Below, one piece after another: positions 36,839 through 49,955 of a stretch of DNA of 64,000 bases. Under the pieces are notes generated by a model, which was not told where the DNA came from, did not search any database, and saw only the letters and a program-made list of their open reading frames with translations. The first letter of the stretch is position 1. Each line of letters starts with the position of its first letter. The position numbers and the translations under genes were made by a program. Location: the NCBI GenBank assembly GCA_017607445.1, contig JAEVHH010000003.1, positions 682,001 through 746,000 of the forward strand, read 5' to 3'. The stretch comes from Histoplasma ohiense. Lineage: Eukaryota > Ascomycota > Eurotiomycetes > Onygenales > Ajellomycetaceae.

Positions 36839-37873
36839 ATGAGCGGGAGTGAGGGTTATGCTACAGGCAATGGCGGTCCGAGTCGTTCTCCGGTGGTCGC
36901 GCCTGTCAAAGTGCTCTGCCTTGGTCCTCCTAGAGCAGGGGCAAGCTGTGGGTGGATAACATCGTGTTCTCGAATGTAGTCGTTTCGCTAACAAAGACTC
37001 TTTGTACCAGCCATCCAAGCCGCACTGGGAATGCTAGGATATCATGAAACTTACTACTTCCCGTCCTCTATCAATGACCGATCACGAGATACCCAAGCAT
37101 GGTTGGACGCATTCGATGCAGTATTTGAAGGAAAGGGGACTTTTAAGAAGGGGGACTTTGATCGCTTGTTCGCAGGTTGCCAGGTGAGAGGCAGAGACCA
37201 CCGTAGAACTCTTGCTGCCTTGCTCTTCTGACGCTGAGTTGCTGTAACTAGGCTGTTGTTGGACGCCCCTGTTGTGCTTTTGCACCACAGTTGATCAAGG
37301 CATATCCGGAGGCAAAGGTGATCCTGAACACGCGTGATGTTGACGAATGGTATATGTAAGTTAACCTTCAGTTTTCTTTTCCTAGCACTTTGGGATCATC
37401 ATCTGCTTGGAGAGCTGTCAGCGCTGAGGCGACACTGCTGACTTCCGTAACCAAGGTCCTGGATCAGGTTGATCAAAACCAGGATGGCGAGAGAACAAGA
37501 GCAAGGCGAAGTGAATCTTGAACCCGAAGACGAGCAGAAGGTAGCAGCGAAAATGTTGAGGAATAAAATTTTATATGCCTTCTTTCAAGGCGATTTCATA
37601 AAGACAGGAAAGGCGGCATTCAAGGAGCATTTCAATGAGATCTGCCAACTTGTACCAAAAGATAAGCTGTTGATATATGATATCAAAGACGGATGGAATC
37701 CTCTCTGTGAATTCCTTGGGAAGTCTGTTCCTTCCGAGCCATTCCCTGGACATGACGCTCTAGAAGTTTTCGAGGATAAGTCTCCCAGTCAAGTCAACGG
37801 GACGGCAGGGGAACTGAAATCCCTCCATCATGCTGTGGTGGCCGTTCCACAGGAAGCTGGTGTTGAAGCTTAG
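36839..37873 (+). CDS. Sulfotransferase-family protein (Sulfotransfer_4 type)
   Basis: Four exons (36839-36947, 37011-37183, 37252-37355, 37456-37873) join to 267 aa. The N-terminal nucleotide-binding loop reads KVLCLGPPRAGASSIQAAL near 24-42. Further family motifs are WLDAFDAVFEGKG, AYPEAKVILNTRDVDEWYM and, near the C-terminus, DGWNPLCEFLGKSVPSEPFP. These match a large fungal group of P-loop sulfotransferase-like proteins that use PAPS-type donors; many entries are wrongly named 'NAD-dependent epimerase'. No substrate can be named. Exon 4 must start at 37456: other acceptors in intron 3 lead to early stops, while this one keeps the frame (WYM-SWIRLIKTRM). The first intron interrupts the P-loop codon run, which is why no long open frame shows here. 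Confidence 0.78.
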
Positions 37874-38422
37874 AAACAGTTTGGCGGGGGACGTGATGTA
37901 TGAATACCTGTTTTCATAATATGGTGGAATAATGAGTTTTCTGGCCTGTTTCTGCATTTATCCGCACATAATCTGATTCCTATGTTAACGCTGTTAGTTG
38001 AAATGAATAGTAACTACTAGTAGTACATGATAAAGCAGCATCTCGATCATACCAGTAGCACGTCGTAAATATTTGTGTTGGCGATAGCAGCCAGAATGTT
38101 CAATTGCAAATTTGACTCGAAGTTTGCAGTTTGAGCCAGGCTTGAGGGTTGAAGTTGAAGGGTTGAACTATGGAAGAAATGCAGTGGTTCTTCGCCGAAA
38201 TATTTAAATTTCGGGGATCGGCGCGCCGAGGTCCAACATGGTTCGTTGCCATGCATGGATCCTCGCGAACATCGGGATACCAGAACTTGGACATTCAAAT
38301 CTTACCCCTACTATTCACATCGGATGGGCGGTAATTTGTATGTTTTGGAGCATTTTTATTTTCTAATTCTGCAGCTTGCTCACCGAATCCTTCGTCCCAA
38401 ATACTGTCGCAAGAGACACACC
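37874..38422. other. Intergenic region
   Basis: Spacer between two same-strand genes. It contains the probable promoter of the enoyl-CoA hydratase gene, with AT-rich blocks. No additional coding signal was seen. Confidence 0.5.
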
Positions 38423-39423
38423 ATGCCTTACACAAACCTCACCCTCTCGCGCATCCCTAACAACCCGTCTACCTCACCGACAGCAAAGGGCGATCCGCAA
38501 ATATATCTGATTACTCTACGAAAGGCTCCTGAGAATCGTATTTCCACCATATTCGCGCAAGAGATTATCCGCGCGTTGCGAGATGTGGAGCGTATGGTTG
38601 AGGCTGCGGGTAAGGATGAACAGGGAGGCGGTGTTGGGGCAGCGGTGATTATACGGGGGGAGGGGGACAAGTTTTGGAGTACGGTTAGTCCTTTTCATAT
38701 GGAATTGAGCTTGTAATCCCTGGAAACTCGTGGTTTTGCCTTTTGCGTGAAAACATGGGCTATAGAATTTTTGATTTTAACACCATCTACTAAATTGAAA
38801 AATTCTAATGAGCTGTACACCTCTACAACAGGGCTTGGATCTCGATGAAGCAGAGCGGGACCCTTTCTCCAATACAGACGGATATTTCCCGGTTCGTTCA
38901 CCTCCCGAACAAATGCCGTGAACGAATTACCCCAGACTAACCTTAGATCCGGCGTTAGCTCTTACATACACTCCTTGATTATCCATTTCCAACAATAGCA
39001 CTGCTGAATGGACATACATTTGGTGGTGCGTGTCCACTAGCCCTTGCACATGATTATCGGGTCATGAACTCTCGCCGTGGGTTTTTTTCCATGCCACCCG
39101 TCAACATTGGCGTCCACTTTCCTGGAATCGGATATTTAGCACGTCTGAAACTCCGTCCCGAAATTGCGCGAGAGATGCTTCTAGAAGCACATAAATGGAC
39201 AGGTAAGGAAGCTCTGGAGGATGGGATTGTAGATCAAATAGCCGAACCGGAAGATATGCTGGATGCCGCAATTGAAATTGCGCGAAAATGGGCACCCAAG
39301 GCGAAGATGGGAGTGTATGCCGTGTTACGGCAAGAATTATGGGGCGAAGCTGCTCGTATCTTCCAGAGCATCAGCTACGTCCATCACCGCAGGACTGTTT
39401 TGCCTCCCAAGGTGAAAATCTAA
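38423..39423 (+). CDS. Enoyl-CoA hydratase/isomerase family protein
   Basis: Three exons (38423-38683, 38832-38891, 38959-39423) give 261 aa. Crotonase-fold motifs are IYLITLRKAPENRIS at the start, the CoA/oxyanion region KFWSTGLDLDE, and LLNGHTFGGACPLALAHDYRVM with the second oxyanion Gly-Gly. PPVNIGVHFPGIGYLARLKL and KEALEDGIVDQI follow. This subgroup resembles the fungal delta3-delta2 isomerase-like proteins of fatty-acid beta-oxidation. The usual hydratase glutamate pair is not evident, so isomerase activity is more likely than hydration, but this is inference. The C-terminus ends PKVKI, which is not a clear PTS1 peroxisomal signal. A GT directly after the last AAG could start one more intron and change the tail. 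Confidence 0.82.
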
Positions 39424-39495
39424 CTCCATGTTACCTATTACATCCCAGGCCGGAATATTGTAGCAATTATGAATATGCCTTGAATGGATATCCGA

Positions 39496-41707
39496 TCACA
39501 TTCGACGGAACGTGTTTCCTGATGCACTTCTGCGATCCTTCGAGTGTTTCGAGGCATTACCGTTCTCAGGGACAATTGCAGGCCTCGGGCGAGACTTTGG
39601 CTGCGGGGCAAATGTGACTGTTTTTTCTCCAACGGCAGTAGTCTTGGGCGCGCGATCTTTCGTTCGCAACTTGTGGACCCTTGACTCAAAGGATTTATCG
39701 CGCGCCTGAGTAGTCTTAGATGACGATGATATTTGCATTCGCGGGGGAGGACGTTTGCTTTTTTTGTAAGAGGCTGTAGATATCCGGCCAGAGGACTTGG
39801 CGTGAGAAAACTTTTCATCTGCACTCGATTCTTCCTCGGAGCTAGATCCGGGTACCTCATCGATAACCTCCTCTTCGACAGCAGTTAATCCCCTCTCTGG
39901 TCTGACGGCAGGAGTTGTTGTCGCAGTGCTTGAGTTTAATTCACGGAATTCCCTCGATGTCTCATCTACCGCGAAATCTTCATCTTCGAACAATTTAGCG
40001 AATCGAGAATCGTTAAGCAGATTATCCGGGCGGCTAGATTGAGAAGGCTCAGCTTCAGCGGTATCGCCCATTTCCTCATCACCGCCATGTTCCAGAACAC
40101 GTTGAACTCGTCGTCGCGCATTCCTGTCTTCCTTTTCAAGGAGTTTCTCGGCAAGCTTCTTATTCACATTCACAGAGATCTTCCTTTTGCCTCGGATCCG
40201 GCTTTCGCGCTCTTGATCGATTTTCTCTTTGATCCGTTTCGCTCTTTCTTCTTCCCAAACAAATGGATTGGAAATTAATCGCGCCTCCTCGTATAGTCTC
40301 TGCGCGACGAAGAATCCATGCATGTAGGGTCGTAGGAGCGTAGTTCTGCCAATCAAATGATCTAGATTGAGGTTTCGTAATTGTGGTACTGTCAAGAACT
40401 TAAAGTTGTCATAAACGGAGCCAGCTTGGCCCGCGAAGGCTTGAGGATCATTGGGATCTTCGGCCATTTCTTCCACAATGTTATCCAAGAAGGCACACCA
40501 TTTTGGGGCTGGCCCAAGCTGAGGAATAAAGAATGCATGTTGCTGTCGCCCTTCGTTGGCAGTCAAAAGCATACCACTGTCTTTACACCAAGCAACACTA
40601 TTTATATCAACTGCAGGCTCCACGGAAGTCCAAGGTTTTCCATCCCGAGCGTCCCATATCTTTATAATCCGTTTATCCGAAGTTAGTATTTTAGGTTCCA
40701 AGGTTTGTTCACGGGTTGCAATCGATGAAGTGAGAAAATTAATGGTGTGAATAGGATACCCGTATCCTTGGTCTTTTTTTAAGAGAGGGGTTGGGGATCG
40801 GAGATCGAATAGGTGTACAAGACCTTGAGAGGATCCAGTAGCAAGCGTCAATCCGGATCGATGGAATTCAAGGGCCGTGATCTCTGATTTAGTATCTCCG
40901 AGCTGGGAGTCCGAGGGTGGTAACAAAATGCCAGCCCTGGCTCTAGCTCTGGGATCCCATAATTCCACAGTTCCAATGGATGTTCCGAATGCGAGAAGGT
41001 TATGGCTTTCCTCAGCAATGGCAGCGGTGTTTACGCTCCCAGTGTTAATTCCACCTTGCAATGCCCCCCCACCGGCGGAAGAAAAATCATCACCACCAAC
41101 CTCAACTTCATACGCTTTCATATACCGTCCCTGTTCTAAATTCAGTCTATACACTTCACCCATACCATCCCGATTTACACCGACAGATGGTATGAGCGCT
41201 TCGGCTGATTGTCGGTCGTATATCAAGTCACGGCCATATCTGGGCAACCGCGTTGTGTAGTGGCAACCTGAGGGAGTATGAAACTCAAGTGATCGATCAG
41301 CCTGCAGATGCAAGGACTTTGAATAATCTGACGACAATAACAAAAATGTGGTATTCAAGGAAACAGTATGGCGAGCAAAGGAAAGCGACAAATGCGGCAG
41401 GTAGTGCGTGTGTATCTGTGGTTTATATGTACCTATTGTTGATTGAATCAGTGACATGGTATTTGGTATAAATAAGAAAACCTGACCTACCGGTGCTCAT
41501 GACCCATTGGCCATCTTCACTAACACGAATACATTGACTGGCTTCCTCGAACTCGAAATCTTGGAGAAGCTCAACCCTGTTTGCGTATTCTGGGTCGTTC
41601 TTGAGACTCCTCTTCCGTTTTCTAGCAAGCCATTCGGGGAGTGGTCGCGCTGTTGAGGAACCGGATATAGTGTAAACAGGAACACTGGAGGAATTTGACA
41701 GCTTCAT
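39496..41707 (-). CDS. ENP2: Ribosome-biogenesis WD40 protein Enp2/NOL10
   Basis: Two exons (41491-41707, 39496-41432) give 717 aa. The N-terminus PVYTISGSSTARPLPEWLARKRKR, a WD40 propeller at about 50-350 (LLAFGTSIGTVELWDPR, LATGSSQGLVHLFDLRSP, ILTSDKRIIKIWDARDGK) and the following FLDNIVEEMAEDP segment are typical of Enp2. A NUC153 motif lies near 545 (DSRFAKLFEDEDFAVDETS). The tail is basic and Ser-rich, as expected for a nucleolar protein. Known role: component of the small-subunit processome needed for 18S rRNA maturation. It is divergent from MED13 with 580 bp between starts, and its 3' end lies 72 bp from the end of the enoyl-CoA hydratase gene. Confidence 0.93.
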
Positions 41708-42289
41708 GGCTGGGAGAATTTGAATAGCCCCCCCAAATCCAACAAGTGCTCGGTCGATTCATTTCAAATGTCAAAAAATTCGGCAATTTCAGTCAGAATA
41801 CAAAAAGTTTGACTGGGATGCAAACACGCCAAGCATGAAACTCTAAGCCGTGAACTAGCCTAATCTGGATGAGGCTCTCCCGAACGCCAAGCATCGATCT
41901 TCTGGGGAATTTGTTTCGATATCAAACGGTTTGACTGGGGCAAGGCTCATGGGTCTATGGAAGAAATGGACCATGTTCAGGGCCGGCTCCTCTCTTGCAT
42001 AGGGTTTCCGCGTCCACCATGCCTTTTGCCAGTCCTATATAAAGATCGCCTCCGTCATCATTTGTTTGCCTGGCTTGGCATTTTCAACCCCCAATATCCA
42101 ACGTCAACCGCGACGGCGCAGATCGTACTAGAAATCGCTAGCCAACTATTTAGGTCTGAGCTTAGCATATACGTTATTATCATATTTTCGATATGCCTCC
42201 TGACCTGATGGTCTTATTCTACGGAAATCTATATATGCTGTTGGCCAATTGAAAGCTGCCACCAAAAGGTCTTCAGAGACTTGCCACCC
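41708..42289. promoter_or_regulatory. Divergent ENP2/MED13 promoter region
   Basis: A short region between two divergent housekeeping genes. It contains no supported exon. Specific elements were not identified. Confidence 0.45.
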
Positions 42290-45200
42290 ATGGATTTCCC
42301 GGCCGGCGCGCTCACTAACTTCCGTGTTCTTGTAAGTCAAATCGTAGATTACTGTTGTTATTATATCATCTAATTGGTACGGGAAGGATGGCTTTTTCCA
42401 TATATTCTGGAGAATCTACTCCAGGGTAGCACCAAAGTCGCGTGGGTCACAGTTTGACCTCTTGGAGAGCTCAGGTCTGAGGAACTCAAACGAAGTTCGG
42501 AGTGCCTTACTTGCCTTGCGAAACGACGGTTGTTATGTTTCGCAGCTGTCTAATAGATCTGAATTGTGGATATTCTCCCCCAACCCAAACTTTGAAGCTT
42601 TGGTGCAGGTTCCAGGGAACGGCAAATCAGACGAAGACCTGATTGTTGCTGGAAAAGCAACCTTCTTGAGTATAATCCTCCATATCTATTCCATATCACA
42701 CATGGCACATAACTGATTAAGAATTAGATGTCGCATCTGGGGTTAACACAGCAGCAGAGGTCAAACACCGCCTGCTCTCTGACCCTGATTCCAGCATTTT
42801 TGAGTGTGCAGCAACGCACAACAAGCTGACAACCAACTGTAGTGAATACGCACAATTGAAAAGCCTTACCACCTATTCTGCATTTTATGAAGGTTTCATT
42901 TCTGCGATTTCCAAAGCTCTTACACTCCATTTTACGAAGCAGCAGAAGGTGATTCCACTCGGAACTCGAACTCTCTATAGTTCTCTCGAGGAGAACGGAT
43001 ATCAAAGTGGAGACGATGATTTACCCTTTTCCCGGAAGTCTACATCATTTCTTTCCATCCTTGATATTAGTGTGACATCGAAAGGTAGACTCGCGATCTC
43101 TTTGTGCACTCTCCCGCAACCTGGTTTGGAGCAGTTACTTCGTGACTCGGAATCTGAGATAATCGGTGCCCGCTTGAGCGATGATGTGTGGATTGCACCC
43201 TCTGGGACACTGTGCAGACTCACATCGACTGACGAATATCAATCAACTCAATCAAACACTGTTTCCCCAGGTCACATTGCTACAACGCCCCACGAGGTTG
43301 AACTTCTAGCTAGCAAAATGAAAGCTGATAAACGAGAATGGAAGAGATGTGTGGCTGAATGGCTCAGAATATTTGGCTTGCAGTTAAATGATCCGGAGGC
43401 GGAGTTGTGGGTTGAAGTCGAACTTAACGCGTTAGACCGACAATTATATATTCTTTTTTCCAAATCAAATTGGAATCACCAAAAATCGTCTTCCTTTATT
43501 CGAATTTTATGGCCTTTAAAACTATGTTTCACCAGATCGCGGTCTAAGATGACCGCCCCTGCGAATCCCACTGAGTTCTTCTCCGGCCAAGCTGAGAGCC
43601 CATTACAACTTGCGGAAAGATGGATTAAAGAACCATGTCCGATCAGACAGCCATTTGATAAGCATAAAACTTCAGATGATCCAAGCGAGCTCGAAAAACA
43701 ACAACAAAAATGCTCAGAACCATCTCCCCTAAAGCTCGATCACCCAGAAATGCCAGAGAGTTTAGCAAGGGTGATTAACTTGCCGGAAGCACAGCTTGCG
43801 AGTGCGGTATATCCCACCCCTCCAGGTGGTGGGTTGGCCCAAGGTATGGGTACAGGCATCGTATCGGAGGGACTTGGAACATCTGCGATTGATACATTAA
43901 ACTACCCACCTACACAAAGTGAACAAATTTATAACGAGACCGTTGGGCCTACAGCGTACTTTCGTGGAACTTCAGACCTTTTACCAACCGGCTTAGACCC
44001 GACAACATCCGAACTCGGAATTGGATCAGGTCTTTATGATACTGCAGCTGACGAAGACTTTTTTGGTGATATGGATGTCGCGAACTTTGACACCAAGGGC
44101 ATCACGGAGGCCGATTTTAACTTTTTCGATGAACCTGAGTTTACTGGATTGACCGGCGACCTTGATATGCAAACTGGTGAGCCGGAGGCAGTGCAACAAG
44201 ATACCGAAGCTAATTTCACTGCACCTGATAGCTCAGATACTGCCATGTCGATAGCAGAAGCTAGCCCCTCAAATAATGATCAAAATCACCTTACCAAATC
44301 CGAGCAAGACACGATCAAACAACCAGCCTTCAGCTCCTTGATTACAACAGCGGATGAGGATCATATATGCAAGGAAACTACTGAGCTCAGTCAGATCATT
44401 TCAACAGATGATGGCCAAAAGAAACGACCAATAAGCCCGCCTCTCAGCCCAGTTCAAATCAAGAAAATTTTGTCTCCGGACGTATCGACAAATCTAAGAT
44501 TGACACCATTTAAATCAGATATCTCCAGATTGCGTATAGCGCCAAATCAGTATAGTCCGGTCATATTCCAACCGAGGTTGTGCTCCTCGGACCAAAAGTA
44601 TAAAATTGATGGAAAATTTTGGTTTACTCCTGGAAAACGGTATATAACATCTAACTTGGGCGGCTCTCCATCTGGCATCCCAACGATTGGCTTTCCAGAA
44701 AAAGGACGGAAAGTAAGGCCAAAACCTCTGCCAATACTTACATCACTTCACCCACTTATCTCTGATAACACCCTGGAGATAGAATTACAATCCCCATCAA
44801 CATCCTCTTCGGGTTCCAGCGAAAGCAATAGCGACACAGACCATGAATCGAACGCAAGTTCATCTCATGTTATAAATTTTCACCCTAAGAGAAACCGTGA
44901 TTATGAAGTTGAAAGAAATTCTACACCGTCACCATTAGATATTCTTACGCAAACTTCCGATTTGGACAAGGGGCCCTTGAGTGAACATCAATTCGCGCTA
45001 TTAGGGGTTTTTCTCTCCGAAGGTGTCGACTGGCCATTAACAGGATACTTTTCAAGAAAGCAAAATGTTATTTTCCCAGTGTTTTTGCGAAGAGAGGATC
45101 TCCTCCAAACTGCACAACTTGTTGTTGACCAAATTACTCAATCGAGCTTCTGCCATATCCGCGATGATTTACACAAACCGGAATGGGCGGATTGGGACGA

Positions 45201-47099
45201 TATACTGTCACGAAGTTTATTTGATAACATTGATGGCTTGGGCCATCTGTCTAAATTGGATTTGAGAACTTACGTAACCTTGGAAGATGGCTCAAATCCG
45301 CGGAAAGATGGGCCTTCTATCAGGCCAAATCTTACCGGTTCTATATGCAAGATATGCCCTCCCCACATTAAAGTCCACCGCGGAAACAGCTATTTGGAAA
45401 TCCTACCATCTGCCATTGGCTTTTGGGAGACATTTGGACTCGAGCCGCTCCAAGGAGAGAAGGATATCATACCTTTTTGTATTTACCCCCCTAATGTCAT
45501 CGAGGCAGCAGAGGCATTCATCGAGAGGCTGGGCCTGGTATATTCCAGTGGCAATTTTGGAAGCCATTCTCGGTCAAACAAGGCCAACGGACTAGTTCCA
45601 TGGAGTCTAAATGCTGCAAGTGACCAGAACTACGCTTCCCTAATGCATGCACTAAATGTCTCGTGTGAAAACCTGGGTAAGAGTGTAATCTCCGTTGCAT
45701 AATTCTGCAGTTATCTAACAATAAGTAGGAAGCTCTTTATCAAACCTATCAGCGACTGACAAAAACGTGGTGATATACATCATAAATCCTTTCATCTATG
45801 ATGCGGCTATCGTAGATATCTGCTCAGCATTTTTACGACTATTTCATAAATATGTTGGAGATATCGACAGGCAGCACACTCGGCATCTTAGTGAGATTGT
45901 TCTCCAAATAATCCCATTGGAATTTATCGCCTCCGCCGACTCCTTAGTTGTACCCACACAGACGGATTACCTCCGTTTGGCGCTTGAGGTTTATTCCCGC
46001 TGCCCGCCGAAGGATAGATCTTCGGACTGGTTGGGATGCTCTCCTCCTCTTGTGCTGGCGGATCCAGTTCCAAAAGTGGTGCCATTTAGGCTGGCGGCAG
46101 AATCTGTGGCACCGTTAGAAGAAGCCAAATCCCTCCATGTTGCTTACTCACAAAGTGTCGACCAACGTTGGGTAACCGCAGCATGGACAGACAATAGTGG
46201 AAGGCACCAAAGCGCTCTTTCGTATTGCCTTCGGGAACGTGATTCTCCGGTATCCAGACCTATATCAGAAATCCGAACACAGATCTGGGAAACGTCAAAG
46301 GACATTATGGATATGTCATTATCGCATTGGCGGTTGATCGTCGTAAAAGATGAACCAGTCGATCTAGAAGAGGTTGAAAGTAAATATCCCGTCTACGTCG
46401 CCACCCAATATGCATCATTCGCTAACTCAAGTATCTCTAGTGTGGACATCCCTTCTGGATCAGTACAATCGCACCAAAGCCATTAAAGTCGAATTAGGCA
46501 TCATTTCTGTTAATACAAAACCTGGCCTCTCTCTCAAACTTCCATCATCCCCTCTTCAACCTAGTGCATTAAGCCAGCAGGCCGCACAGAATGGCCCATC
46601 AACAACACCAGGATCTACGCCTCGACCCGTGCCGTCTCCTGATCCGTCAGGTCCTGCAGCCACTCCCCCAACAGCAAACGCGCCTACATACACGGACCAG
46701 CATACTCCTCCGCAACATGCACAACAGCCATCTCCCGACTCAGACCAAGATACAATTCTCATTGACAAATCGGACGAGACTTGGGGCGTAACACTTTCAC
46801 ACAGGCTCAACAACTCTTATTGCCTCACGAAGCACCAACCCGCTCTAGCAAGCGGGTATCTTTTCCGGCGTTCAGGCGTCAGCGACACAGACGGACAAGC
46901 GGTAATGACTGTTAATATCATTTACACAAATTCACGGCGACCAATCGACCATTTATTGAAGGATATCCTTCGCATGTATCGAGAACTGATAACCCTAGCG
47001 AGGGTGAGGGGTATCGTTCATGCGCAAGGAAACTCACCACTACCCTGGCATATCATGACAGCCATCAAGGGACAGGAGATGCTGTGTTATACCCTATAA
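42290..47099 (+). CDS. MED13: Mediator complex subunit 13 (Ssn2/Srb9)
   Basis: Five exons (42290-42331, 42387-42669, 42728-45676, 45729-46379, 46441-47099) give 1527 aa. The 42-nt first exon encodes MDFPAGALTNFRVL, the classical Med13 start. The Med13_N domain follows (GFFHIFWRIYS, ALRNDGCYVSQL, SELWIFSPNPNF). A long acidic, Ser-rich middle precedes the MID-like region (SLFDNIDGLGHLSKLDLRTYV, FIERLGLVYSSGNFG). The PIWI-like C-terminal part includes VVIYIINPFIYDAAIVDICSAF and the end WHIMTAIKGQEMLCYTL. Known role: links the Cdk8 kinase module to core Mediator and can repress transcription. A branch site (GCTAACT) supports the last intron, which removes a stretch that would otherwise shift the frame. 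Confidence 0.92.
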
Positions 47100-47558
47100 T
47101 TCGAAATGGTTAATTTTTTTTAGATATGACTTATGGCGTCTTCGGGCTTCAATTCTATTTCATGAGCTTCTCTACTGGCCAACTTCTCCCTCTCCTCCCC
47201 CCTGTTTTTCGTCATGGCAATCTTCTGAGATTTCTGTACAATGTAGATTTTATGGATAGATTGATTTCTTCTACGGTCTCTTTCCGTTTTTCGCTGTTAT
47301 TTTTCATTCCTGTTCCTTTTTTTTCATTTCTATTTCTAAGGATATACTTTACCTTATTGTATTTTTATGACAAAATAGAGTAGCAATAGCTCCTCAGTTT
47401 TGGGAATGCGCCGAAGAATTTATGTCCAAGTGGTATTTTGCACCTTGTGGTCCTTTCGCTTCGATAAACTTAGGAGCGTCGAGGGGAGCTTCTTATCCCG
47501 AGCACGCCCAGTACAGCTGTTAGAACTGTCTTAATATTATTGAGCAAAATCCGTGACG
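47100..47558. other. Tail-to-tail intergenic region
   Basis: T-rich 3' flanks of MED13 and the amidase. No coding signal was seen. Confidence 0.6.
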
Positions 47559-49955
47559 TTATGACTTTGCAGGAGTCCCAATATACATATAATTATCGGC
47601 ATCAATGTTTTTAAAGGTAGGTTTTGCTTTCAGAGCCAGCAGGTCCTCAATGGCAGAACCATATCTGATGAGTTTATCTTCCCGCCATGCCGTCTGAATC
47701 ATTCCAATACTGAATGGAATGTCTACGATATGTGCGTTAGTAAAGGACTGTTTACGTCGTTATTGCAATAAACCAGAAAAGAGATAAGTGGTGCTTACCG
47801 TTCTCACCAGTTGCGATGCCAACGGGAATCGTGATCATGGGATATCCTATACAACAGTCTATTAGTCAAATGAGACAAAATCTGATTTATCAATGGAATG
47901 TAGGGAGGAGTAATGAATACCAGCTTTGGCAGCTACTTGACATGCAACACCGCCATCAGCTTGAGGGGGAACCAACAACCCATCAAGCTGGTTGCCATCC
48001 TTTGTTGACAAAGCTGCATCAATACCTTCTTCGCGGGATTTTCGACGGATATACACCAGGGCATGGCGATAGGTATCATCCATGACGCCCTTGGTGTCCA
48101 AACTCATTTCGAAGCTGTCCTGTCCAGAGGGCCATGCGGGATGTACGCCAGGGCGCCCGCCTTCTGTCTCTGCATGCCTTTCATTGTATTTGACTATATC
48201 ATCTAAACAACTGATGTTGTTTGGGTTGGAAGCGAGGTTGCCGAGGTAAGCCTTCAAATCATTGTAGAATTCCGTTTTCACTACGGTAAATTGCGATTGC
48301 TCTGGGTGACCCTGCTTGGTGGGATAATCCCTATTTCTCAGAGTTATTCGTTAGAATGGGGGCGAGCCAGTCAGGAAGCAAACGAAGGGGATGGGGGAAA
48401 AGATTACCAGTCCCATTCACCAGGTGGTATGATTTCTTCTGCGCTAGGGAAATCGGTATATTCAATTACATTTGCTCCTGCTCCCCTTATACGCTCTATT
48501 ACTTGTTCGAAGATCTGATAATGCTTTCTAGCTGCTTCGTTCTGGCTGGCTTTTTCCCATACCCCTTTCCAGGGTAATCCAAATTGAGCGCCTCGAAGGG
48601 TCTCTTTCCCAGAAACAATTGCTGCAAAATGCATATTTGTAAGGTCATCTGTGAACTTGAGGTTTTAATAAGGGCAGCCAGACAATTGTCGGGTTATTAC
48701 CGGGCATTACTCCCACTCCCGTTGCGGCAAAATAATTGGAGACTTACAGGTACAAGGCGGGATAGCGGACGAATCAACGATGCCATCTAAAGCAATTGCA
48801 GCATCCAGTACCGTCCTTCCAAACGTCCCAACACTATCAAGACTCCTTGATTCTGGAATAACGCCCTTCCCATTTGTCAATCCAACCGTTGGCTTAATGC
48901 CAACGATTCCATTGCGATCGGCGGGCATCATTATCTGCATTGAGTGGCCGTCAATACTTTCAATCATCACATTACTCGGATGGGAATAGAGAATACTAAC
49001 GCTCCCATCAGTCTCAGTGCCCAGACTGAAAGCACACATGTTTGATGCGACAGCAACCGCACTGCCACAACTGGAACCACCTGGATGCTCGGCAAGGTTA
49101 TATGGGTTCCGGCATTGACCGCCTCGAGAAGAATATCCTTCAGAACTTCACGATCGTTAGTAAAGTATCTAGAAGCATTGTAGGAACCGGGGCTCGGTTT
49201 CTACTCACTAGTATGTCGACCTCATCGATGCCCACTCAGACAAGTTTGCATGTCCGAGTAAAACGGCTCCAGCTCTCCTAAGGAGATATACGACATGTGC
49301 ATCCTCTGGGACCACTGTCCCTCGCAACACTATATATCATTGTAGGAGTAAGAGATTTGGTATGCAAAATGAGATATAACTTTGACGTACCAGAAGAACC
49401 GGCAGTCGTTTGCATTTTGTCCTTGGTAGACATAGTCTGGAAGTCATTAGGTCTGCACTGTCTCTTGCGGATGAAATAGGTACAGAGGAATGGAATAATT
49501 TGCGCTTGCTTCTTGGAAATTACGGAGATGGGTAAAAAAAACATACATCCTTAACAAGGAATGGGATTCCGTGAAGCGGGCCGTGATGTTTCCCCTGGTT
49601 CCGCTCACAGTCCATCCTAGCAGCAATATCTAAAGCATCAGGGTTGATTTCAATCACAGCTCTAGATTCGACAATGGTTAGCTCAATGAGTTGAATATAG
49701 CGTGTAAACCCGCTACTCATCCTCTCTGTTCTAACAGAAAACTTACTTTAAAACTCCGTTAATGCGTCCGATTCTTTCCAAGTAGCACGCTGTCAGATCA
49801 TAAACAGAAAATTTTCTGCTCTCGAGACATTGTTGCAATTGAGGGATAGAAAGCCCTTCGATGTCAACACCGTGGCATATTGGCATGCGAAGATCTATGT
49901 CCGCACTTCTTTCGGTGCCATCCCTTTTCACAGTAACAACGTGAACACTGGTCAT
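47559..49955 (-). CDS. Amidase-signature family hydrolase
   Basis: Ten exons keep one frame and give 552 aa: 49747-49955, 49547-49661, 49391-49436, 49209-49329, 49145-49001, 48934-48748, 48621-48408, 48330-47921, 47846-47799 and 47722-47559. Motifs appear in family order: GPLHGIPFLVKD with the catalytic Lys; KDKMQTTAGSS; PEDAHVVYLLRRAGAVLLGHANLSEWA; the signature HPGGSSCGSAVAVASNMCAFSLGTE across its length, with the cis-Ser; then TDGSIMMPADRNGIVGIKPTVGL with the nucleophilic Ser. DGLLVP and GYPMITIPVGIA close the fold. Known: amidase-signature enzymes hydrolyse diverse amides; the substrate cannot be read from sequence. The start is the ATG of MTSVHVV; the longer open frame upstream begins only with TTG. 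The C-terminus TPAKS carries no targeting signal. Confidence 0.88.
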